Positions 34,241 through 42,813 of a stretch of DNA of 64,000 bases are shown piece after piece. Source of the DNA: Leifsonia sp. Leaf264 (GTDB taxonomy: Bacteria; Actinomycetota; Actinomycetes; Actinomycetales; Microbacteriaceae); the NCBI RefSeq assembly GCF_001422325.1, contig NZ_LMMR01000005.1:558001-622000 (forward strand), in the 5' to 3' direction. The notes under the pieces are model-generated. The model ran no database searches. It was not told the origin of the DNA and saw only the letters and a list, made by a program, of their open reading frames with translations. The first letter of the stretch is position 1. Each line of letters opens with the position of its first letter. A program made the position numbers and the translations under genes.

Positions 34241-35419
34241 TCAGCCGAGGCCTGCGCCGACCGCAGCCATGAACGGTTGCGGGTTGATCCGGGCGCCGTC
34301 CTGGAACACTTCGAAATGCAGGTGGCAGCCGGTTGACGCACCCGTCGATCCGACGGAGGCGATGTTCTGCCCGGCGGTCACATGCTGCCCGACGGTCACG
34401 TAGATGCCGCCATCGACAATGTGGGCGTACCCGGTCTCCGTTCCGGCGCCGTGGGAGATCCTGATGAAGTTGCCGTACGTGCCGAGGGGACCAGCCCACA
34501 CCACCGTTCCGGAGTACGCAGCGAAGATCGGGGAGCCGCACGCAGCGCCGAGGTCGGTCCCGTAATGGGTGCCGCCGGAGCAGCCCCCGGCGGTGCAGAT
34601 GACAGACCTGGGGCCGAACCGGTCTGTGATGCTGCCAGCGGCGGGGCGGGCCCACCCCGACGTCTGCACGATCCCCGGCAGCCCAGCTGTTCCGGAGAAC
34701 CCAGCCACAGTCGCTGTCTCCGTCGCCTGCAGGAACTTCAGCTGCTCCACCATCTGGGCCACCTGAGCCGCCTGAGCGGTAACAGCAGCCTGAGCGGCCT
34801 TCTGCAAGGCGGTCGCCTCGGCGAGCTTCTTCTTCGTGGAGTCCCGCAGCTTCTTCGTGGCGGCCTCGGCGGCCGAAGCGTTCCGGTCCAGTGCGTCCGC
34901 AGTCTTGGACGCTACGGTCGCGGACTCATACAGGTCGGCGGTGCCGTCAGCCAGCTTCGACAGACGACCCAACTTCGACAGCATCTCGGTGGCGCCACCC
35001 TCATCGCTGAGGAACAGCTTCGCGGTGGTAGCCGAGGGGTCCCCGCCACCCCGATACATCTGCGCTGCGATCCTCCCGGCCTGAGCTTCGGTGCGGCGAG
35101 CTTCACGTCGGGCGGCATCCGCCTTCACCTGCAAGGTGTCTGACCGTTCCGCGGCAGCGTCCAACTTCTGCTGCGCTTCCTCCAACGCGGCCGCGGCGGT
35201 TGTTGCGGCTTTCTGGGCGGCGGCTGCCTTCCCCTGCTGCTTGGCGAGGAGCGCCTGCAACTGGCCGACCTTCGCCACTGTCTGTTCGGTGGAGGTCTTC
35301 GCTGCAAGGACATCGTCCCAGTTCGGTGCGGTGTCGGCAGCTGCCGGGGTAGCGACAAGGAGCACAACTGCGACTGCAGCGACAACGGACGCGGCGATCC
35401 GGCTGGTGCGGTTGGGCAT
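34241..35419 (-). CDS. Secreted M23 family endopeptidase with coiled coil
   Basis: 392 residues. Signal peptide ending VLLVATPAAA; a long Ala/Gln-rich coiled coil (about 40-250, with QKAATTAAAALEEAQQKLDA); then a LytM/M23 domain with THYGTDLGAACGSPIFAAYS (HxxxD zinc ligands) and TGCHLHFEV (HxH). Cuts peptidoglycan cross-bridges; such enzymes aid conjugation machines or cell separation. ATG 35419 has CAGGAG; divergent from the pilin-like gene with which it shares an inverted repeat. Confidence 0.85.
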   Translation of the reverse strand: MPNRTSRIAASVVAAVAVVLLVATPAAADTAPNWDDVLAAKTSTEQTVAKVGQLQALLAKQQGKAAAAQKAATTAAAALEEAQQKLDAAAERSDTLQVKADAARREARRTEAQAGRIAAQMYRGGGDPSATTAKLFLSDEGGATEMLSKLGRLSKLADGTADLYESATVASKTADALDRNASAAEAATKKLRDSTKKKLAEATALQKAAQAAVTAQAAQVAQMVEQLKFLQATETATVAGFSGTAGLPGIVQTSGWARPAAGSITDRFGPRSVICTAGGCSGGTHYGTDLGAACGSPIFAAYSGTVVWAGPLGTYGNFIRISHGAGTETGYAHIVDGGIYVTVGQHVTAGQNIASVGSTGASTGCHLHFEVFQDGARINPQPFMAAVGAGLG

Positions 35420-35462
35420 GGATTGGTGCTCCTGGGTGGGGTGTGCCGGGCGGGTGGACGGC

Positions 35463-35480
35463 GACATGAAGACATGTGGC
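35463..35480 (-). promoter_or_regulatory. Start-associated motif with leader
   Basis: GCCACATGTCTTCATGTC; 43-base leader to ATG 35419. Confidence 0.55.
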
Positions 35481-35513
35481 AAGTCCTCAGATGCCGAGGT
35501 TTGCCACATGTCT
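35470..35513. repeat. 13-bp inverted repeat of opposed motifs
   Basis: AGACATGTGGCAA (35470-35482) and TTGCCACATGTCT (35501-35513), perfect arms with an 18-base spacer that itself contains CCTC/GAGG. Located between divergent envelope genes. Confidence 0.9.
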
Positions 35514-35520
35514 CCGCGGT
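35503..35520 (+). promoter_or_regulatory. Start-associated motif with leader
   Basis: GCCACATGTCTCCGCGGT then GAA; 20-base leader to GTG 35541. Confidence 0.6.
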
Positions 35521-35540
35521 GAACCCGAAAGGCATTTCCC

Positions 35541-37229
35541 GTGTACCGCAACGCCCGTATCCCTGCCCGCCGTCTGATCTCGAACGTCAGGGCCGCGATC
35601 GACTTGGCGTCGATCATGGTCGGTGTCCTCGTCATCGCCATCGTCGGAGGGGTGATCTCAACGTCGCTCTTCGCCGTGGTCCCCTGGGCGCAGGATGAGG
35701 CCGCAAAGCAGTCGCTAGGTGCCGTCATGGATGCGGAGTCAGCGGAGCGGGGAGCCGGAGATGACCATGCATTCAAGTCGACAGACCAGCTTGGCCAGTA
35801 CCTGCACGACCCCACCGGCGTCGCCGTAGATGCGAACGAGGACGGCAGCTGCTACGTCGCAGCCTCACGGTCGGCCACGACAGAGACGTTCTACGTCACG
35901 TCGACCAACCCGAAGCCCGTGAAGTACGAGTACGGGGTCACCGACACATCCAGCTGCGTCCCGTTCTCAGACGTGCTCGCCCAACTGCCGGCAGTCGCCG
36001 TCTCAATGCCCGGCTCCGGCCAGTACCTGAAAGAGATCGTCGGGACCGCCAACGACTACGCCGTTGCCCCGAACCTCGGAGCGATCGAACGAGGTCTTGT
36101 CACCGACCCCGGGTTCAACAACACCCGCGCCGCGCACCCCGAGATCACCGCACCGTGGACGGATGTGGCTCCCACCGTGAAGCCCGCCTCGAACACCCAG
36201 TTCTCCATCGGTTTCGACGACGGTCAGGCACAGCCCAGCGGCAGCGACGTCAACTTCGGCAAGCGCGTCGGAGTCGTCACATTCGACAAGGTGTACGTCG
36301 GCGCCGTCCAGGTGTACGGCGGACAGAAGGTGCTGTGCACGCTCCCCGAGGAGATCAACACCGCGAAGGCTTTCCTTGACGCTGTCGGTGCAGACCTCAC
36401 CTGCCCGACATCGACCAGCGGACAGGCGATCGTCAGCATGTGGGCGTGGGGCAACTCAGTTGCACCGACCGCCGACGCCCGCGGCAACGGATATGGAGAG
36501 ATGACCCCCGAGAACATCGCGAAGTTCGCCTCCGCCCGGAGGCTCACCTCGGTGAACGTGTCAGTGCCCTGGGCGGCATCCAACGCCGGCCCGATCCGAG
36601 ACTGGGTGCACAACACCGTCGAAGCGCTCCACAACCGCGGCATCAAGGCGTACGCACTCGGCGGCGAGAACACCTGGGTCGACTCCCCCATCCTCGCGGC
36701 AACCTGGGCTGAATCAGCGCTGGCATCAGGAGACTTCGACGGCATCCAGTTCGACATCGAACCGTGGGTTCTCGGCTACGACGCTTCCGTGTACGCCCCG
36801 AAGCTCGCAACGCTGTTCGATGCGACCCGTGCAGAGATCGGCGGGTCCGTCCCCGTCAACTCCGACCTCCCGTGGTGGCTCGCAGTCACCGACGCCGGCG
36901 GCCAGTCCGCAATGGACGTCATCCTCCCCCACATCGACTCAGCAGCAGTCGTCGTGTTCATCGACCACGCAGACGGCGCGGGCGGCATCATCCAGATCGC
37001 AGCCCCGGCTGTAGCGAAGATGGCAGCGTCAGGCAAGCCGTGGACGGTTGGTGTAGAGACGGAGAACCCCGTGACTGTGAACATCGGCCCGGAGTTCACC
37101 TTCTACGAAGAAGGAGCCAAGGCCCTCAACACCGAAGCGAAGAAGGTGAAGACCGCGTTCAAGAACATCGCCGGGTTCAAGGGTGTGACCGTGGAGCACA
37201 TGCGCAGCTGGGCTCAGCTCCGCCCCTGA
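35541..37229 (+). CDS. Pilin-like N-terminus fused to a glycosidase-like TIM barrel
   Basis: 562 residues. The N-terminus (MYRNARIPARRLISNVRAAI then DLASIMVGVLVIAIVGGVIS) is a short basic leader and one hydrophobic helix, like type IV pilins and pseudopilins, followed by a Cys-containing extracellular part. From about residue 290: VSMWAWGNSV, GPIRDWVHNTVEALHNRGIK, and DFDGIQFDIEPW, the last resembling the DxD-x-E strand of GH18-like barrels; WLAVTDAGGQSAMDVILPHI follows. A pilus- or membrane-tethered carbohydrate-active or binding protein is inferred. GTG start has AAAGG; the motif lies 38 bases upstream. Confidence 0.6.
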   Translation: MYRNARIPARRLISNVRAAIDLASIMVGVLVIAIVGGVISTSLFAVVPWAQDEAAKQSLGAVMDAESAERGAGDDHAFKSTDQLGQYLHDPTGVAVDANEDGSCYVAASRSATTETFYVTSTNPKPVKYEYGVTDTSSCVPFSDVLAQLPAVAVSMPGSGQYLKEIVGTANDYAVAPNLGAIERGLVTDPGFNNTRAAHPEITAPWTDVAPTVKPASNTQFSIGFDDGQAQPSGSDVNFGKRVGVVTFDKVYVGAVQVYGGQKVLCTLPEEINTAKAFLDAVGADLTCPTSTSGQAIVSMWAWGNSVAPTADARGNGYGEMTPENIAKFASARRLTSVNVSVPWAASNAGPIRDWVHNTVEALHNRGIKAYALGGENTWVDSPILAATWAESALASGDFDGIQFDIEPWVLGYDASVYAPKLATLFDATRAEIGGSVPVNSDLPWWLAVTDAGGQSAMDVILPHIDSAAVVVFIDHADGAGGIIQIAAPAVAKMAASGKPWTVGVETENPVTVNIGPEFTFYEEGAKALNTEAKKVKTAFKNIAGFKGVTVEHMRSWAQLRP

Positions 37230-37246
37230 ATTGCTCCTGCGCCGGC

Positions 37247-38095
37247 TCAGCCGCGTCGGAGGAACGACAGCAGCGTGCGTCGCTTCGACGCGGGCGCGGG
37301 CGCGGGCACGGTTTCGGATCGGGGCGGCAACGCCGGGACGTCGGCCAGGACGAGCGGCGTCCGCTCCGGAAGGGGCGGAACAGGCGGCAGGTCGTAGATG
37401 ACCGGCTGGGTTGCGGCAGGGCGCCACGGAGGCAGCGGCGGAACCGGGACCTCCCCGACAGGAGCGATCCGCTCCCGCGGTGCGGGTGCCGGCTTCAGGT
37501 GCTCCGGAATGGTGATCAACTTCGGGCCGCCAGGTGCGGTTGCCGCAGGCTGGAGACCTCCGGGCGGCGCCCATGGGCTCTCTGCCGGATCAGTTTCGGA
37601 CAGCTCGTCCCATGCCGGCATCTGGATGAGCCCGGAGACGACAGTCTCGGAGGCCAGGCGCGCCTGCAGGACGTGGTCCTCGGCTGAGCCGACGACGCTG
37701 AGGGCGGAGCCGCTCATGCGGGTCTGGTTGCGGAGGTACTGGTCGTCGACAACACGGGTGGGGTCACCGTCGATCCACCATTCGTCATCTCCGGCTTTCG
37801 TGTATCGGTAGCCGCGGGACAGCACATCGGTCTTCGCCGGCACGTCGGACGGGTCAACGTCGGCAGCTTCGTATGAGAAGTCGACTTCGATCTCGTCGGC
37901 AAGGACCGGGGTTGAATCCAAGACGGTGGTCGACGCGTCGTGTGGTGCTGCACCGTGCCAGGCTGCAGCAGGCACGCCTCCACCTTTGCCTTGGGCGCGA
38001 CGGATGTTGCCGTCTGAACCTTTCACGCACAGGCCGTAGCCCGGGATGAAGCGGGTCTCGGATGGAACTGTCGGGGTCTTCTTGGTTTTCGGCAT
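37247..38095 (-). CDS. Proline-rich hypothetical protein, 282 aa
   Basis: N-terminal folded part (RFIPGYGLCVKGSDGNIRRA, YTKAGDDEWWIDGD) and a long Pro-rich tail (PPLPPWRPAATQPVIYDLPP) ending in the basic SKRRTLLSFLRRG. Likely intrinsically disordered C-terminus serving in protein binding. ATG 38095 abuts the motif. No family recognised. Confidence 0.65.
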   Translation of the reverse strand: MPKTKKTPTVPSETRFIPGYGLCVKGSDGNIRRAQGKGGGVPAAAWHGAAPHDASTTVLDSTPVLADEIEVDFSYEAADVDPSDVPAKTDVLSRGYRYTKAGDDEWWIDGDPTRVVDDQYLRNQTRMSGSALSVVGSAEDHVLQARLASETVVSGLIQMPAWDELSETDPAESPWAPPGGLQPAATAPGGPKLITIPEHLKPAPAPRERIAPVGEVPVPPLPPWRPAATQPVIYDLPPVPPLPERTPLVLADVPALPPRSETVPAPAPASKRRTLLSFLRRG

Positions 38096-38113
38096 GCGAT
38101 GTAGGTGTGTGGC
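38096..38113 (-). promoter_or_regulatory. Start-associated motif, abuts start (18 nt)
   Basis: GCCACACACCTACATCGC ends at ATG 38095. Confidence 0.7.
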
Positions 38114-38118
38114 GCCAA

Positions 38119-38793
38119 TCAGTAGTCGTACAGGTCAGCGACGGACGCGGCGAGGTCATGGACGTGTGCGACGTCAGCCCAGGGGCGACCGTCGATGTCG
38201 GCGACTCCGCGGGCGGCGAGGACGTTGGAGACCAAACCGATGTGCTCGGCGACTCGTGAGAACGACACCTTCGCTTCGTCGATGCCGGCGGCGACGCCTT
38301 CCCGGTGGGCGTAGAAGTTGGAGACGGCCTCCTGGTAGAACCGAGTCAGTGTCTCCACGCTTGCTTCAGGGTGGACGGCTGCGGCGTTTCGGACAGGCAG
38401 GTGGGCAAGCCCAGTGTGCTGAGTGATGGCGTGCAGCAGCCCGCAGTCGGCGGACGGGTGCGATGCGATCGCGGCGAGGGCCGGGGCGGACTTGTACGTG
38501 TTCCGTCGGCCCAGCTCGAACTGGGCCGCTTCGGTGATCTCTCCCAGCTCGAGGTGGGGGTTGGCGAGAGCGTCGAGGCGTGCGTATTCAGCAGCGTCCG
38601 GCACGTAGATCGGGTACTCGTCGAAGTCCGCGAAGGGGCGGGTGTAGTCGTGGTCCTCGTCGGTGAACTCCAAGTAGGCATCGGCGGGGTGACCGACGAC
38701 CTTCTTGAACTGCATGGTGATCGGGTCTCGGTCGCGTGCGGCTTCGAACTCGGCGAGGCTCCGGCCGAACAGTTTCCTGGTCTTCGATGGCAT
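38119..38793 (-). CDS. LRV-like helical repeat protein, 224 aa
   Basis: Relative of 31514 and 32932: LDALANPHLELGEITEAAQF, AIASHPSADCGLLHAITQ, AAVHPEASVETLTRF show the same NPxL and HP-x-x-S/T turns. It lacks the GKF tag; its N-terminus is RKLFGRSLAEFEAARDRDP. ATG 38793 has AGAAGGAGC and a 26-base leader. A protein-binding solenoid is inferred. Confidence 0.6.
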   Translation of the reverse strand: MPSKTRKLFGRSLAEFEAARDRDPITMQFKKVVGHPADAYLEFTDEDHDYTRPFADFDEYPIYVPDAAEYARLDALANPHLELGEITEAAQFELGRRNTYKSAPALAAIASHPSADCGLLHAITQHTGLAHLPVRNAAAVHPEASVETLTRFYQEAVSNFYAHREGVAAGIDEAKVSFSRVAEHIGLVSNVLAARGVADIDGRPWADVAHVHDLAASVADLYDY

Positions 38794-38819
38794 AGCGGTT
38801 GTGCTCCTTCTACGGTTTC

Positions 38820-38838
38820 GGATCCGTATGTGTGCGGG
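38820..38838 (-). promoter_or_regulatory. Start-associated motif with leader
   Basis: CCCGCACACATACGGATCC then GAA; 26-base leader to ATG 38793. Confidence 0.6.
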
Positions 38839-38874
38839 CGGATTCCGGCTGTGTCGGTCCGGGCGTTTCGCCGC

Positions 38875-38892
38875 GCCGGGGAGACATGTGGC
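38875..38892 (-). promoter_or_regulatory. Second motif of a tandem pair
   Basis: GCCACATGTCTCCCCGGC; 54 bases upstream of the previous block in the same direction, directly after the kinase-like gene, as in the pair at 10481/10537. Confidence 0.5.
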
Positions 38893-38894
38893 GA

Positions 38895-39956
38895 CTAGGC
38901 GGTGGGAGCGGTCCTGGCGAGGTTTTCCAGCATCTGGATCTCCTGCGACCAGTCGTTCGACTTGTCGGTGGACATGAACCCGATGACGGTGTCGGTTACG
39001 GACGGGAGCAGCATCGGGTCGTCGATCGCGGCTTCCAGGTCGTCGATCTCGCCAGCCCAGTCGTTGCTGTCATCTCCGTGCAGCATCTCGGTGACCATGG
39101 AGATCGTCAGCTCGCGGTGCTCGCGCACGTCGATGCGTTCATTCGCCGCTGCGTTCACAGGGCGGGCGGCGTCATCGATCGGCAGCCCCTGCTTGAAGGT
39201 GAACGTCCCATCGCCGAGACGGCCCTGGTCCTCCGAAGGAGCGGCCACGCGTCGTGCGCGGTCGACGATCCCTTGCAGCTTGGTGACTGCCAGGTCGTTC
39301 TGCTTGTGGAGCGCTTCGGTGAGCTGTTCGTCGGTCGGGTCGGTACCGGCCAAGCCGGCGCCGCTGATCAGCTCGTCGCGTCGACGGCGCGGCGTGATGT
39401 CCTGCTCCTGGGCGGTCGGGCGGATGTAGCTCGGGATGGCGCGCAGATTCGCGGCGTGATACACCCCGACGGGGAGGTTGTCGTGGTTGTCCTTCCGGAC
39501 CTTCTCCAGCGTGCGGATGACGCCTTCGCCGACCCCGCGGCCGCCTGCGGCGATCCGGGCTGCGTCACGAGCGATGGCGACGTCGACGGGGATGGGGAAG
39601 TCGATGACGTGGACGATCGCGCCCAAGCTGTTCGCGAACGCTGCAGTGTCATGCAACGAGCCGGTCTTCACGTGGGTGTTGTCGAGGATGACGTCGTGGC
39701 CGGCGGCGACAGCCTGTCGGACCAGCTCCTCAGAGGCGAGGGTCACCTGGTTCTCGTCGATCTCCGGACCCCAGTAGGTTCCGAACATGTCGAAGCGGAG
39801 GTCATCCCGGTTCACCCGGACGGTGTGACCATCCGACGATGCTTCCTGCAGCTTCGCCCAGGTGGTCTTTCCGGAGCCGGGGATCCCGCGGGTTAGGTAG
39901 ACGCGCGGAGGCTGTGCGAGATCGCGGGAGCTCTGGTGTGCTTGTGTGAGAGTCAT
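38895..39956 (-). CDS. Polynucleotide-kinase-like P-loop ATPase, 353 aa
   Basis: Walker A YLTRGIPGSGKTTWAK, then VRVNRDDLR and VILDNTHVK, the pattern of T4 Pnkp-like 5'-kinases (AAA_33). The region VDVAIARDAARIAAGGRGVG gives the lid Arg residues. The C-terminal 150 residues are helical and contain EDQGRLGDGTFTFK, a tag shared with the exonuclease at 11308. May phosphorylate 5' ends in RNA or DNA repair. Its ATG overlaps the stop of the upstream gene (ATGA). Confidence 0.75.
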   Translation of the reverse strand: MTLTQAHQSSRDLAQPPRVYLTRGIPGSGKTTWAKLQEASSDGHTVRVNRDDLRFDMFGTYWGPEIDENQVTLASEELVRQAVAAGHDVILDNTHVKTGSLHDTAAFANSLGAIVHVIDFPIPVDVAIARDAARIAAGGRGVGEGVIRTLEKVRKDNHDNLPVGVYHAANLRAIPSYIRPTAQEQDITPRRRRDELISGAGLAGTDPTDEQLTEALHKQNDLAVTKLQGIVDRARRVAAPSEDQGRLGDGTFTFKQGLPIDDAARPVNAAANERIDVREHRELTISMVTEMLHGDDSNDWAGEIDDLEAAIDDPMLLPSVTDTVIGFMSTDKSNDWSQEIQMLENLARTAPTA

Positions 39957-41029
39957 CGGAGGCCCAACGCCTTCGCGATCTCATCCGTGGACATGGCGGC
40001 GACTTCCGCCTTCGCCTTCTTCGCAGCGGCGCGCTTCGCAGAGGCCTTCGCCTTCTCGGCGGCTGCGTACTCCTGGTCGCGGTCGGTGGCGGTGCGGACG
40101 AACGGGATGAACGAGCCGCTGGCTCGGGTGTAGTCGCCGCCGCGGTCGATGGTGTGACGACCGTACTGTTCGATGATCGCCTCGAGTCGCTTCTCCATCC
40201 GTGCGGTTCGGTCGTTCAACGCGTACGGGGCGTACTCCTTCGGGTCGCGGGTTTCCGCGTCGGTGAGGCCGTTGATGACGACGTGGATGGACTGCCCGCC
40301 GGCGTACTTGTCCGTGTTCACTGTCCAGGTGGCGTGGTCTGGGATCAGTCCGGCCTTCTGGGCGTACTTGAAGTCCTGGCGGACGCTCGCTGCGACCTTG
40401 GCGACGTCGGGGTAGGTGCCGTCGTACTTTGCGCCCCGGAACTGTCCATTCCAGGCGTCGCCGAGGTACTCGTCACCTTCGGCGAAGATGTCGTACTTCA
40501 CTCCGTCGCGCCACCACTCCTCTGACCCGTCCGGGTGGACGACGGCGGGGTCGCCGAGTCGGTGGGGCTGCCCGTCGTGGAAGTAGCGGTGGACGCCGCC
40601 CTCTTCGATGTGGGCTTCCCAGGAGTGGCCGTCTTCGTCGTAGGCCCAGTACTGGGTGCGGATGCCGTCGGCGTCCGTGTGGGTGTAGCGGAGCTCCAGC
40701 TTGACGTCGTCGGAGAAGGGCTCGAACAGGTAGTTGCCGTCGAGCATGTAGTACCCGCCGCCGTCGCGGTAAACGACTGCGTGGCCGTCTTCGCGGTGCA
40801 GAGCTCGGGAGCCGTCTGCCGAGGTCTTGAAGTATTGAGTGGTGCCGTGCTCGTTGACCTCGACGGTGTCGTACCCGCCGGCGGCCGTTGAGGTGAGCTC
40901 GCCGAAGTCGGCGTCGCTCAGGACGTGGCTGACGAATGTGCCTGGCTTCGCAGTGCTGTTGGCGGCGGCGTGGCCGGCGCCGTTCCGGTCGACGGTGGCG
41001 GGGCCGGTGAATGTCTTCTGATTTCCCAT
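39953..41029 (-). CDS. Hypothetical protein with HR-DGxP-type repeats, 358 aa
   Basis: Soluble. Centre rich in Tyr/Trp/Gly hairpins, for example VHRYFHDGQPHRLGDPAVVH followed by PDGSEEWWRDG, and HREDGHAVVYRDGGGYYMLD: the MORN-like repeat style seen in phage proteins. C-terminus is a basic Ala/Lys coiled coil (AAEKAKASAKRAAAKKAKAE). Starts at ATG 41029 abutting the motif and is coupled to the kinase-like gene, so the two may act together. Confidence 0.6.
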   Translation of the reverse strand: MGNQKTFTGPATVDRNGAGHAAANSTAKPGTFVSHVLSDADFGELTSTAAGGYDTVEVNEHGTTQYFKTSADGSRALHREDGHAVVYRDGGGYYMLDGNYLFEPFSDDVKLELRYTHTDADGIRTQYWAYDEDGHSWEAHIEEGGVHRYFHDGQPHRLGDPAVVHPDGSEEWWRDGVKYDIFAEGDEYLGDAWNGQFRGAKYDGTYPDVAKVAASVRQDFKYAQKAGLIPDHATWTVNTDKYAGGQSIHVVINGLTDAETRDPKEYAPYALNDRTARMEKRLEAIIEQYGRHTIDRGGDYTRASGSFIPFVRTATDRDQEYAAAEKAKASAKRAAAKKAKAEVAAMSTDEIAKALGLR

Positions 41030-41047
41030 ACGCCGTAGGTGTGTGGC
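41030..41047 (-). promoter_or_regulatory. Start-associated motif, abuts start (18 nt)
   Basis: GCCACACACCTACGGCGT ends at ATG 41029. Confidence 0.7.
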
Positions 41048-41053
41048 GTCGCC

Positions 41054-41911
41054 CTAGCCGCGGCCGACACGCACGTGGACGGCGGTGATGTCGTCGACAT
41101 GCTTCGAGCGCGGGTAGGTGATGAAGTCTGGGTCGTTGTCGTACGCCTGCAGGAGCCGGATCGCAGGGATGTGCAGGGAGGTTTCGGTGACGGTGCGGCG
41201 AAGGTGGTCCCAGTCATCGAACAGCCCGATCTCCACCGCTGCCGCGTACCCGTCGGTGGCGAGGATGACGTCGGTCACCTGTGTGGCGTCCCACTCCCGG
41301 TAGGTGGCCAGCGGGATGCCGGCGCCGTCGAGGGTGAGGACGGAGTAGCCGTGTGGGGTGTTCATGTGTCGGCGTGCGAACACTTTCGCGTCGTGGACGT
41401 ACTTCATGCCCTCACGGGCGGTGATTCCGCGAGCGTCGGCTTCCGACTGTGCGGCGGCGAGCATGTCGGCGTCCAGCTGGAGAAGGACGGGGCTGTTCAG
41501 CTCTTCGAAGGTGCCGTCGGTGAGGAACACCACCGCTGACACGTCTGCGAAGGACAGCACTTGCAGCTTCCCGTCGCGGACTCGAGCGATGGCGCCGGCG
41601 GCGGACGGTCGGAACTCGGTCGGGCGGGACGGGTCTGAGAGGGTTCGGCCGGGTTCGGTGTCGGCGACGGCCGCCACGGCTTCGGCAGCGATGTCGTGGA
41701 GGGTGCCGGGGCCGGATACGGTGGCTGCGAGCTGTTGGGTGAGGGTGTGGGAGAACCATTCGACGTCGGTGCCCCAGTCGGTGATCTGCTCCCCTCCGAG
41801 CCCGGAGGCTCCGTCTAGGACGATCGCTGCGTCGCTAGTGACGGCGAACGCGTCTTCAGAGAATGAGCGTCGGCCGCGGGCGTAGGTGCTGGAGCTGAGG
41901 TTGTGTGCCAC
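41054..41911 (-). CDS. PP2C-like phosphatase (paralogue of 41947)
   Basis: 285 residues. STYARGRRSFSEDAFAVTSD, AIVLDGASGLGG, SAAGAIARVRDGKLQVLSFA, VILATDGYAAAVEIG and VDDITAVHVRV follow the order of PP2C motifs, with Asp at the metal-binding positions. Probable Ser/Thr protein phosphatase in the cytoplasm; no kinase is visible in the window. GTG 41911 abuts the motif. The adjacent upstream gene is a close paralogue with its own motif. Confidence 0.65.
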   Translation of the reverse strand: MAHNLSSSTYARGRRSFSEDAFAVTSDAAIVLDGASGLGGEQITDWGTDVEWFSHTLTQQLAATVSGPGTLHDIAAEAVAAVADTEPGRTLSDPSRPTEFRPSAAGAIARVRDGKLQVLSFADVSAVVFLTDGTFEELNSPVLLQLDADMLAAAQSEADARGITAREGMKYVHDAKVFARRHMNTPHGYSVLTLDGAGIPLATYREWDATQVTDVILATDGYAAAVEIGLFDDWDHLRRTVTETSLHIPAIRLLQAYDNDPDFITYPRSKHVDDITAVHVRVGRG

Positions 41912-41929
41912 GCCCTGAAGGCATGTGGC
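41912..41929 (-). promoter_or_regulatory. Start-associated motif, abuts start (18 nt)
   Basis: GCCACATGCCTTCAGGGC ends at GTG 41911. Confidence 0.7.
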
Positions 41930-41946
41930 GGAAGCTTCTCGCCCTG

Positions 41947-42795
41947 TCAGGCGAATCGGAGGTGGACGGCGGTCATGTCGTCGATCGCCTTGAACCGCGG
42001 GTGCTTCTCGAAGTCGGGGTCGGCGGTGTACGCGTCGATGATCTTGTCGGCGACCGCAGCGAGGCCGTCCTTGTTGATTGCGGTCAGCAGCTCGCTGTAG
42101 GTGTCGTACACGCCGGCGCAGGTGACCGCGGCGGCGTACCCGTCTGTGAGGAGCAGCACTTCTTGTACGGTACCGGCGGGGTAGCTGGCGGACAGTCCGT
42201 TCTGGACTCCGGACCCGTCCAGGCTGAGGACCGGGTAGCCGTGGTCTTCGTCGTTGATCAGGGTCCGCTTCCGCACCTTCAGGTGGCCGATGTGGTTGAC
42301 GGCTTCTCGGAAGGTGATGCCTTGCTCGTCAGCGATCTGACGGGCGGCGACGAACATGGTCTCTTCGATCTGCGGCAGGACGGTGTCTGTGATGACGTCG
42401 ACACCGCCGTCGTGCCGGACGACGGCTACGACATCCGCGAGGACGTGCACCTGGACGTTTCCGCGCCAGACGCGGCATGCGGTGCCGGCGGCCGCGGGCT
42501 GGAACTCGACCGGGTGTGTTCCGTCGATGAGGGCGCTCGGGGAGACTGAGTGCAGGTCTGCGAGGCTTCGGGCGAACGCTTGGGCGACTGTCGGTGCGCT
42601 CTGCAGGTGACTGGTGGTGCCGATGGCGGTGTTGTGGGCGAACCATTGGGAGTCGCTGGACCAGCCTGACTCGTTCACGTCGCCGAGCCCGGAGGCGCCG
42701 TCGATGAGGACGGCGGAGTTCGCGGTGACGGAGAATGCATCCTCGGAGAAGTCACAGCGGCCGCGGGCGTAGGTGTTGATGGTTGGGTGGCGCAC
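41947..42795 (-). CDS. PP2C-like phosphatase (paralogue of 41054)
   Basis: 282 residues with INTYARGRCDFSEDAFSVTA, AVLIDGASGLGD, VLLLTDGYAAAVTC and IDDMTAVHLRFA, parallel to the neighbour. GTG 42795 is chosen: it abuts the motif and the two paralogues then begin within one residue of each other; the in-frame GTG at 42933 would add 46 residues and read through the motif. The pair could have opposite or sequential roles in one phosphorylation switch. Confidence 0.65.
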   Translation of the reverse strand: MRHPTINTYARGRCDFSEDAFSVTANSAVLIDGASGLGDVNESGWSSDSQWFAHNTAIGTTSHLQSAPTVAQAFARSLADLHSVSPSALIDGTHPVEFQPAAAGTACRVWRGNVQVHVLADVVAVVRHDGGVDVITDTVLPQIEETMFVAARQIADEQGITFREAVNHIGHLKVRKRTLINDEDHGYPVLSLDGSGVQNGLSASYPAGTVQEVLLLTDGYAAAVTCAGVYDTYSELLTAINKDGLAAVADKIIDAYTADPDFEKHPRFKAIDDMTAVHLRFA

Positions 42796-42813
42796 ATCGG
42801 GAAGGCATGTGGC
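42796..42813 (-). promoter_or_regulatory. Start-associated motif, abuts start (18 nt)
   Basis: GCCACATGCCTTCCCGAT ends at GTG 42795; ten leading bases match the paralogue's block. Confidence 0.7.
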
